Below are positions 55,570-64,000 of a stretch of DNA of 64,000 nucleotides, one piece after another. Both the position numbers and the translations under genes were made by a program. Numbering within the stretch: the stretch's first letter is position 1; every line of letters starts with the position of its first letter. Under the pieces are notes generated by a model. It had not been told where the DNA came from, ran no database searches, and saw only the letters and a list, made by a program, of their open reading frames with translations. Origin of the DNA: Cylicocyclus nassatus (Eukaryota > Nematoda > Chromadorea > Rhabditida > Strongylidae); the NCBI GenBank assembly GCA_958299035.1, contig CATQJL010000001.1, positions 78,823,594-78,887,593 of the forward strand. The letters run 5' to 3'.

Positions 55570-56219
55570 CAGGGTCTTAAAAGAATGTGCACACTGTTTT
55601 GAACGTCAATAACACCTTGTTTCAAGGTTGTTTGAAGGTCTTTATGTGCAGTTAAGCTCCTTTCGGCTAAGATTTACTGTTTTCAGCAAATTAATGATCA
55701 TTCCTCGTAACTGTTGAAGTACATTAGGTTCAGCATATAGCCGCGGAAATAGGCCGTTTGGTAGAGAAATTTCCAACAAAAATTTGCAAGTGCAGCTGAC
55801 ATTTAGCATGCTAATATTATTACACAGCTTTTTGTAAGTGTTCTGGACTTTTTATAGGTGTAACCATGTCTATGAAGGGCATTAAAAAAGCATGCTACGT
55901 GCTGGGAATAACTTATGAAAGAAGCGAAAATGAAATGTGCAAATTTCATATTTGAAATTAGCGGCATTGGTTAGCCTACTCTACGAATTTTTAGCTTGCT
56001 CGGTTTTTTTAACACAAAGAAAGCGACTTCTTATGGCTGAGAATCCATTTGAAAGTTGTTCATACCATAGTCTTACAGAAACGAAGATAAGAGGTTCACG
56101 CCATAATTCACTCTGAAATGAAGACAATTCTACAAAGCGGTAGCTGAAGATCGGCAAAAGACATCGAAACACGCGTGTTATCAACAAATAAACATTGTGC
56201 CTTTTTTCTGGGAACCCTG
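55570..56219. mobile_element. Mariner-like MITE (CAGGGTC end)
   Basis: The left end CAGGGTCTTAAAAGAATGTG plus CACACTGTTTTGAACGTCAA, and the right end GGGAACCCTG, are flanked by TA on both sides (55568-55569, 56220-56221). Interior AGCTC...AAGATTTACTGT matches the 12124 family. 650 bp. Confidence 0.65.
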
Positions 56220-56527
56220 TATTTGTAGTTTTTCAATAGGCTAAACTAAGTTAGGCCAGCCTTTCCTTGTTGGCCGAATATGACCATTGCGTCACTATGC
56301 TTCGCAGAGGCTCGCATTAGTTCGCTGTGTGCTTCCGTTGTGCTAGCACAGGGAAATTCTTGAAACCTATCAGAAAACGCTGATTTTCACAAAATTATAC
56401 AGCTACCCTTTCCATCTGTTCATGTAGCATCGGCAACTATGATTGCAAGGTCGTATAAGGTTGTTTTATAAGTTTCTTTCGTTTTAACTTTCATTCTCAA
56501 TAGATTATACCGTTCTCATTTCTGAAA

Positions 56528-56715
56528 AGATTGCAGGGTATCATCCGATAGAGCAAAGCAAGCTCTACAAAATCTTACGGCAATTTTGCTTTTGCACCAG
56601 CTTTGACATACATAGTTTCAAGCCATAACCTGAAAAGTACAACTGCCCAAAAAATCGAAAAAATATATAACTTCGTCCAAAAAAATGCTACAAAAGTTCG
56701 AGCTTGCTCACATAG
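56528..56715. mobile_element. Fragment of the 16095-16898 foldback family
   Basis: CAGGGTATCATCCGATAGAG then CAAAGCAAGCTCTACAA matches the left end of the element at 16095. It stops where the GGCAGTG arm begins at 56717. Confidence 0.6.
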
Positions 56716-56716
56716 C

Positions 56717-56966
56717 TAGCCGGTAGCCTTCCTAACATCGCTATCGGCCAAGTGCGAATGATTTACTTGAAAGCGTAAGCTAGAAGATCGCTCCGGAAGC
56801 TGAGAGCGTGAATTCACAGTGGGGAGGACCCCGCCCACCTGCTGATTTCCCTAATGTGTTGGAGTCGTTTTTCGCCGTTTTCGCGCTCTTCAATGTGCAT
56901 TTTCGGATTTAGCGTGGCAAATAGGTCCGGTTCAGCACAAAACCTCAAAATCAAGTTTTTGCCCGG
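56717..56966. mobile_element. Single arm of a GGCAGTGTCC foldback
   Basis: GGAGGACCCCGCCCACCTGC and the end TTTTTGCCCGGACACTGCC match the right arms of the 8.0-8.8 kb elements. The other arm is missing. Confidence 0.75.
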
Positions 56967-56972
56967 ACACTG

Positions 56973-57075
56973 CCTTTTAGAGAATCGTACAGCATAAGGA
57001 TCGCCTTCCGAAATAATTTGAAGCGGCTGAGGGGCTTAGTCGAAAAATCGAAAAGAGTGCGCCTTGTACGAGAGA
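56973..57075 (+). repeat. Duplicated ORF-like segment, copy 2
   Basis: Matches 7736-7850. The open frame reads ESYSIRIAFRNNLKRL then EKSKRVRLVREKLG before a stop. It begins directly after a GGCAGTG arm, whereas copy 1 lies just before such an element. Confidence 0.4.
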
Positions 57076-57079
57076 AATT

Positions 57080-60000
57080 AGGGTAATAGTCAATAAGGGA
57101 AAACAAGAAAAAGCACTCTGTCTAGAAAGTCTAGACAGAAACTCTAAATGAGTACTGATAAAGAAATCTCAAGCAACACTCGTTCAGATACGTATCGTCG
57201 AGTCATTTGTAACTTAATCTGAGTGATGCACACTTTACACGTTAAGTGGCGAACGACAAAACTAGTACCTGCTCATTTCCAGTAATTTCTTCTTGTTTCT
57301 CTGTCTCTTTTGTTTTTGTTAATTATATGTTATTCAGTAGAACACATTTCTACACTTTGTTAGGCTAGAAAATGATTCACGGGAAAGTTACTAGTATGGG
57401 TGCCGTCGTTAATAGGGCTTAGTGTGCATTCTCACATATTAAGTTACAAATGACTTGAGGTTATGAGAACCAGGATACCACCCAACAAAGAATGATATCG
57501 AGATTATAGCAATCAAAATTGACTACCTTAGCTACCTTTATATCGTTGGGTGAAGAGGGTCAGATGCTAATGTGTTTTTGATCATGAGCTATGAAGATAG
57601 GCTTATATTTGTATTTACATGAAAGGTACCCACTGAATAGGTGATAAAGTTGAGATTGAGAGGCATAAGTATACCATGGCAGTTCGAACTTCCAATCACT
57701 GTTAATGGGGATTTGATATGAAAGAGACCAAGGCGAATGGGCGAAACCATGCGTACCTCGGTCAACTCATAAAAGCTCACCCAGGTTATAATGTCGACAG
57801 CCGTTGGAAGTGGAGTGTTGCAAAAGCTTTGGAGCGTTTCACGTCTATATCCTTAGGTGGGTTTAAATCAAGAGTCATGGAAATTTTGTTGCCAAAAACC
57901 CCACAGACACCTTAGCTGTGCGCCGTTTCATGTTCTATGGCTCTTGGCGTCACCAAAAGTGGAATTATTTAATAGCATCAGAAAAATCATTCTAAAGATT
58001 TTTAAAAGCTAGCTATAGATGCCGAAAAATTGCAATATATTGCACTTTGTTTACTCTATCTGACAGCTACCAGAGCTTTTCTGAGAGTTGAAAATAAAGA
58101 TTGTGAAAAATTGCCAAAGTTGGAAATGGTAAAACCCATGGGTTCGGAATTACGGCGATTATCTCATTGATAACAAAAACGGCATAGGAGCTGACATTTG
58201 AAATGAGGAAGAAAAGCTGTGTCGGATTGTATATGAAGCGTTTCCTTATCTTCGTTCCACGTGTTCTCATGATAGGTTGAGAAAAAGGGGAAGGACTTTC
58301 GGAACGACCTAATATTACAAGTGCAACAGAGGTTATCCGCCCAGGGCCGGCGGGGGTGGCGCTTTCACAAGCTGGATATCGTTTTTGGCCCGAAAAAGCA
58401 AAGGGGAAGCCGTATTTTGGGACCGATAAACAATGCACATATCATTCTTTATTCATCATTCCTCGTTGATGCTACTGTCCTATGAACTTAGATTCCAGCA
58501 ATGTGAAGATTCTGTGCTCCGATCGCTAGCCTGCCCGCAGGCGGGAATTCAAATCGCAATTCTTGTAAGAGGAAAAAAACAAAATAGGCTCGTTTTCAAT
58601 GCACAAGTAACGATATGGCACCAAATTTGCTGTATAGTTGGAGGACCATGAGCATGAAGAATTATGAGAGACTTACGTGAATTTAAAAAATGGTAAGTGT
58701 TTTTCGAAATTAGGTGGCTCCCGCGCCACCTGGGAGCAACCTGGGGTGGCTCCCTGCTTCCCTTCACATAATTTCCCGGTTTCTTTACATAAATGTGGAC
58801 TAGGTCGAGAGTATTACTATATGTTCAAATCCGCTTCCAAAACCACCAAGGCACCGCTTCGATACAGCCCCAAATAGGGTTCACAGCGTTATGATCGGCC
58901 TCGGAAAGCGCGCTCCAATCGCAATCGGTTATTGTAAATTGTAAAGTTTCTCAGCTGACTAATAAATAGTAGTGTCTTAGATATATAAACGTCAAAGTTT
59001 GTCAAATGTTGATCCTATGTTTTTTATAGATTCCTTTTCGGATGAACCCATTGAGCTGAAACCTTGAAAACATATGTTTTCGGCCTCGGTAGATGGTTTT
59101 AAGCTACCCTTCGAAGCAATTCGTGGAATTCTTCTATCGATTTAATGATTTATGGCACCTTGCAAGGAAAGTGAACACTTACCAGCCGCTAACAAACTGC
59201 TTGCACATTTTAGTGTGAACAATGCAGTGAAGTTCATTTCCACTTTAAAATTAGAAGGTGCAGTCACTCCAATAAGCCTTTCTGGGGTAAGCTCGTGCAG
59301 AGGGTAAGAAGGAGGGCTGCAGTGCAGTATTGATACTGCAGAAAGGGGTGGAGAATATGGCCCAAATGGACGGGAAGGTAGAAGGACAAAGTCTGGTTTT
59401 TGGCCATCCCCTCAAACGATGACCCGGGCTGGACCAGGAAAGCCAGGTAGTACTACTATAATAAGCGCTGAGGCCGCCCATCTTATTATTTGTGTATATC
59501 TGTTTGTCAGGGACTTACGGGGGTCAAAAATAGGGTCAAAGGGGAAGTCGTAAGAAATTTTGGCTTCAAAGGGGATATCGTTTTCAAAATTCTGAAATGC
59601 CACCTCCTGCCGGGCCCTGTTTGAGAGGGATCCTATGAGCATTTTTTGAAGTGAAAAAATAAACTGTTCGCCAGGGAAAAAGCAATGGTCACAGACTTCC
59701 AAGTCATCAAATGAAGATATAAGAAGTACTGGTACACTAGGTAGAAGGTATTAGTATGAAATGTGCTGAAACCTGCGGCTGCTTCGTTTAAGGGCCAGAG
59801 AGGGTGATCTCCGATGGTGACAATAATTGTCAGATTTCAACCCATGGTTTCTGAGTTCTTTTATTATAGCTACTTTCTGAAATCTTCATTTTCTTTTTCA
59901 AAAATGCTTTGATGACAGCTGGATAAAGTAAATAAAGTGCGATAAAGCGAATTTTGGCATCGATAGCTGGCTTTTCAAATTTTTAAAATTATTTTTTGAA

Positions 60001-60342
60001 GCGGCTCGCCATAGGGCCATCGGCCCGCCAAGCTGGACTCTCATTTAGTCCAGCTTTTTCTCCTTTCTTCTGATAGCTGTGTTTCCTTCTCACTTTGTAG
60101 AGTCTATAAGGGCTGTACACAGTGAGTGCGATTTTTGATATTTCACGGTCAATTTGCTTTTTAAAAACAGTGATATTTTTTCGATTCCTAAAAAACTCAA
60201 TCCGGAAGTTGTTGTTGTTTGAAGCAATTGTCTATTTTCGACTTCGCAAAATTAAACTTTTGGGAAATAAGTTTGCGAACTACTTAATAGCCGCCAAGAG
60301 ATGTCTAAATAATTCATCGTATTGCACATTTTACTATATCCA
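57080..60342. other. No gene supported
   Basis: Over 3 kb. A perfect 10-bp hairpin, TCTGTCTAGA/TCTAGACAGA, lies at 57118-57140. GGACTTTCGGAACGACCTAA at 58294-58313 is a lone mariner-type end. The frame at 57718-57915 (65 codons) is even but unrecognised. I see no splice-supported exon. Confidence 0.4.
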
Positions 60343-60618
60343 ATGGCCATGAACTCTTATGAAAGTCAGAAGGAAAAATGTCAGAAATTAGCTAAGTTTA
60401 GAGTAGGTGAAAACCATGCGTTGGAGATTCTTACACTTTTTCGAGCGATCACTGGAGATTTCGGAACGAAATGTGACGGCCTGAAAAAGGAGGATTTCTT
60501 TACATCAAATGTTTTAAAGCATTTGCCTAACATTATTTTGAGGACAGCTTTGAAAAACGGCACGAGCTTTCGAACCGACTCAAGATTTCTATCTGTTTTA
60601 TTGGCTGAAGTGCAATAA
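60343..60618 (+). CDS. Unrecognised 91-codon ORF (doubtful)
   Basis: The frame starts MAMNSYESQKEKCQKLAKFR and includes ILTLFRAITGDFGTKCDGLK. Composition is balanced, with charged and hydrophobic residues mixed like a soluble helical protein. A comparably long antisense frame weakens the case. There is no signal peptide, no domain I know, and no clear splice sites. Confidence 0.2.
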   Translation: MAMNSYESQKEKCQKLAKFRVGENHALEILTLFRAITGDFGTKCDGLKKEDFFTSNVLKHLPNIILRTALKNGTSFRTDSRFLSVLLAEVQ

Positions 60619-60722
60619 ATAAGTAGACAAAATAATTGAAATAATGCCATTCCAAAAATATCACCATCCACTCAATAAATCGCCTAATAATGGCTTCGAA
60701 AAAGTAGGTGGAGATTCATATC

Positions 60723-60834
60723 CAGAGGTGCGACGATAGGTGGAGCCGGGCCCCCCAAAAGTGAAGGTGGTCACCCTGTACCAGCTCAAAAGTGAAGGTA
60801 GGCGGAGAATCGGGCTCCGACTATCGCACCTCTG
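60723..60834. mobile_element. 112-bp hAT-type MITE
   Basis: The ends CAGAGGTGCGA and TCGCACCTCTG are perfect 11-bp inverted repeats, continuing imperfectly (GGAGCC.GGCCC). TTCATATC is duplicated exactly at 60715-60722 and 60835-60842, the 8 bp expected for hAT. Confidence 0.95.
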
Positions 60835-62820
60835 TTCATATCTGCAACGGAATGAAGTGCTGCCTAGCAATTGCGCACGTGAATCAAAGCCAGGCTTAAG
60901 AATATAAGCTTTGACTAAGAAGAGAAGTCACGCAACTCAGATTCGCGATTTGAGATGAGACACATATACTTGAAATCGGCTTTGAACGGCGATTCCAAAC
61001 ATGCTGTTTATAACTGCGGCACAACATTCGAAAGAAAGTTAATAAATTTTTCTGCGTAAAATATGCATAATCTTTGACCTACTGGCATTACGGCATCATC
61101 ATCTAAGTGCTGAATTACTGCGTTAATTTTTTTGTCAACGACAGATTCAATCCGATATTATCTTAGTATCCCAGCAAGGCAGCTTTTAGGGCAAATTTCG
61201 TCTACAGGCAGCTTTTCCATGTTCAACAGTATGCCGATTTCGGGCAGAAAAAAAGCTCATAACTCGCATCAGAATAAGGCGCTGCAGCCATGGACAGAAT
61301 ATTTGAAATCAGCGTTCGAAGATGATTCCAAATATGCTGTAAGATCTCAAAACTCGATTCTAAGCTACTTGACTCCCCTTGTAAGTTCTAATGACAGAAG
61401 CAAAAATTGATGGCGCCAACAACCTTCTCTTGTCTGACTAAAAGAGTATATGTACATACTTTACACATAACACTTGTCCAACTAGACTTACCAGTTTTTC
61501 CAGCATCACTGCGTCCTGTCACATCTTTCTCTGAGCGTGACCATTGTAACTGCCAGCTGGTAATTTAGTATTCAAAAGTTCGTCCATTCAATTTTCATTT
61601 CTAATGGCAAAAAAGCTCGAGGTTTGTTCGTTCACGCTCAATTTGCAAATTTTGTAGAAGGTTGTGCAGCAATACGTGCATATGAAGTGCAATGGATGAA
61701 AAGCGTGATTTTGTACTAGCAGTCTGAAGCTAAGGTGTTAAAGCCCAATTGGCATTCTTGGTAGTTCAAAAAGTGCATCTGTTGTAGCATTGAACATGAA
61801 ACAGTGTCACAATACATATTGTGTGAAGCTTACTTTTAATGGAGAGAGTTACTCGATTTCATCAGCCGCCACGAAGTACAGCGCAAGTACGTAACGTCAG
61901 CTTCTCTCAACCTCACGTCGAAAGTATCGTCTCACCACAATTTTGAAGTAGTCTTCATTTGGATGATTGCGTGAGTTTTATTTCTTCTGATATCTTTATT
62001 TTCATTTCCAACTTGAAGCAAACCTACACAATTGTAAAAATCTCTACAAATCAAAATCAGTGGCTAGTATCTGAGTAGCAAACTCTGTGTGAAAGGCATG
62101 AAAAGTCATAGAGGATAGCCCGGTACTTTGCTTATAAGTAAAAATTCTTGATGATAGTGGCTATTTGAAATGTGATATATCCCATATGATGCAACTCAAC
62201 ACCTGTCCAAATCGGCCCTCGCAGTCTGCGAAACAGTTTTCTAAGAGAATTTGTAAAAGTTTTTTAAGGGAAAATCTGTGCATTTTTTTGATCGAAATCA
62301 TCGGTGTTTGTATAATTTAACATGATGCTTGCAATATAGTTTGGAGCAGAGTACTGTTGCGTTTGGGTTTATCAATTCAGAGTCAGCAATTAAAAGGCCA
62401 GGATAATCTTGCATTAATAGCGTTGACCCTCCGCTACAGTGTTCCTTTGGAGAAATCAGTCATAACTTCATTTGTTTCGTCGTTTCACTGATGCAGAAGG
62501 CAATTTTCGAACCAACATCTATAAACGCATGTATCAATATACACCCCATTCATTATTAATAGTCGGTCAGTGAGTATTCTTATTTTGTAGATAGCCTTGC
62601 CATAGTTAATGACAATTTGATGAGATTCCCCTTCGAGAAAGAAGAGGCAACAGAGAGCACATCCTCATCTCGAAAACTTTTGAGAATCCTGAACACTGCC
62701 GCGCATTCTTTTGAACATAGATCTAGCTGAGATGCGCCGAGGGTTATAAAGGATAGCGAAATCAGACCTTAGATCAATAGGTTAGAAGATGGACGTATAA
62801 GCGCACGATTCCCTTTTCAA
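60835..62820. other. No gene seen; repeat words at 60960-61410
   Basis: GAACGGCGATTCCAAACATG (60987 on) and GCGTTCGAAGATGATTCCAA (61312 on) belong to the GCTGATTCCAAATCTGC repeat seen near 1095 and 51265. The rest is unassigned. Confidence 0.4.
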
Positions 62821-63186
62821 AGGCACCGTCCACCCAAAATGGAATCGATGAGATTTTAATGCCTAACACTTGTGAGGCCCCCAACTGTATACTTATCCGA
62901 CTCGCGCTGGCAAAAGTTGCTTCCGAAGCAAGAAAGTTGCTTCGAAAATCGCTCGGATGGCAGATTCGCCACGTTGGCTCTTTTTCTCTGAGTGGGCGTG
63001 ACGTTTGTCCCGCCCATCCGTGCGCGCCCAACCAATCATTGCCGAAGAAATCGCTCTGCGGGTTCTGAAAACGGGGGTTTTTCGTGCTTTTCGCGGATTT
63101 CCGACTTGATATACGGAATCAGGGGTATGAGAAGGCCCTGGAACGGCAAGAACATGAAGGTCGAAATCTTGGGTGGATGGTGTCTT
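62821..63186. mobile_element. Inverted-repeat MITE (GGCACCGTCCACCC ends)
   Basis: The ends AGGCACCGTCCACCCAAAAT and ATCTTGGGTGGATGGTGTCT are inverted. About 366 bp. Inside, CCGCCCATCCGTGCGCGCCC matches 2069-2085. The flanks read TTTTCAA and TTTAA, like the GGCAGTG family. Confidence 0.7.
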
Positions 63187-63283
63187 TAACTCTACTGCAA
63201 GGATACATTTTGAGTCTTCAGTTCGTTGGAAACTTTTGATTTGTGGTCTACATCCTTAAAAAGGGTACAATTACAGCTCAGAA

Positions 63284-63968
63284 ATGGCAATATTTTGTCT
63301 GTGGATTGTCTTGCCTATCTCAGTCTGCTCAGTTCAAAACCCTGTTTCGGATGGACTGCCTGCTATGAAACGCTCTGCTGAAGACGTGGGTACGGAGAAG
63401 TGTTTGATGCCAGCAAAAAACTGCTCAAGATTTCAATATCGGCGGCCATTATGTAGATCAATGGTCAATACATTCGCGAGAGGGGATACAGTAGAACCTG
63501 TAAATCTTCATTTTTTTCGCCTTTGCGTTTTCATGCATCTAACGTACAAATTTTCAAGACATACAGTTGCCCCTTGGAAGTGAAGGTACGAAAATATTTG
63601 AAAGCAAAGCGCTCGGAGAACAAGTATGAAAAAGTAGACAGACGAAAATACTTTGTAATGATTGTCTCATACACGTAAGCAGTTCAGATCTTTTCCAAAA
63701 ATCTTCGTTGTAGTAATTAGTTTTCTTTTTTAGTGTAACTTACGATTCCTCAATCCATACGTACACCAATAACGTGATAGAAGCGGCAGAAAGGAGTGTA
63801 AAAGATTTGAATGAAGTGCTCAAGGAGACTAAAGTAGTAAGTTATGCCACCACTAGATAATTTTTGTGAGTTATTTGCTGCAGTCATGTACTCAATTAGG
63901 CTATAATGCTTTATATGTGTCCTGGTTAGCTCAGCTAACAATATCAAAGTAAATCATCCAAATTTATT
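63284..63968 (+). CDS. Candidate three-exon secreted-protein gene (tentative)
   Basis: A TTACAGCTCAG acceptor-like site precedes ATG 63284 by a few bases, a possible leader trans-splice site. Exon 1 begins MAIFCLWIVLPISVCSV, a plausible signal peptide, and continues with several Cys. A phase-2 donor (GTGAAG, about 63579) would join the clear internal exon at 63734-63832 (VTYDSSIHTYTNNVIEAAER then SVKDLNEVLKETKV), framed by TTCTTTTTTAG and GTAAGT. A terminal exon from about 63883 (SCTQLGYNALYV..., stop near 63950) follows a TTTGCTGCAG acceptor in phase. The middle exon is the most convincing; the first and last could be wrong. No family recognised. Confidence 0.35.
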
Positions 63969-64000
63969 TTGGGTTATCGAAAGAGCTGCATTCCATTAAG

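Overview
This window looks like non-coding-rich DNA from a nematode. The evidence is the gene architecture: small secreted-protein genes with introns of about 50 to 200 bp, T-rich TTTCAG or TTTTAG acceptors, AATAAA signals just past the stop codons, an ShKT-like cysteine exon and an RTE-type retrotransposon. A strongylid-type parasite is my guess only. Everything is read by eye; I ran no search.

The best genes are two paralogues on the minus strand at 22.6-23.6 kb (gene A) and 32.9-34.0 kb (gene B). Each has seven exons with matching intron phases. Each encodes a signal peptide followed by two tandem copies of a module of about 60 residues, itself encoded by three exons. They sit in a larger duplicated unit that also carries a conserved TATAAATATG block 1.5-1.6 kb upstream. 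Traces of that unit recur at 2.3-5.0 kb (minus strand, gene lost) and at 37.2-39.1 kb (plus strand, only a broken exon 1 left). The last two copies diverge from each other around a mariner-like MITE.

Most of the rest is mobile DNA. There is an RTE-like element (51.3-54.8 kb) with APE endonuclease and reverse transcriptase, killed by three frameshifts and split by a hAT-type MITE with a perfect 8-bp target duplication. There are several TA-flanked mariner-like MITEs, a family of foldback elements with AAGGCAGTG ends, hAT MITEs, a PIF/Harbinger-like element and tRNA-derived SINE-like sequence. Two elements with CTCAG...CTGAG ends each sit nested in another foldback; one carries a decayed DEAH-box RNA helicase fragment.

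By region: 0-5 kb has a candidate exon pair, foldbacks and unit 1. 5-20 kb is repeats only. 20-22 kb is a nested mariner/CTCAG element. 22.6-26 kb is gene A and its upstream block. 27-32 kb is mostly unassigned, with a LINE RT scrap. 32.9-39.2 kb is gene B and the divergent pseudo-copy. 42-43 kb is a diverged tandem array. 43.6-51 kb is MITEs and an ShKT-like exon. 51.3-54.8 kb is the RTE. 55-63 kb is MITEs. 63.3-64 kb is a candidate secreted-protein gene running towards the window end.
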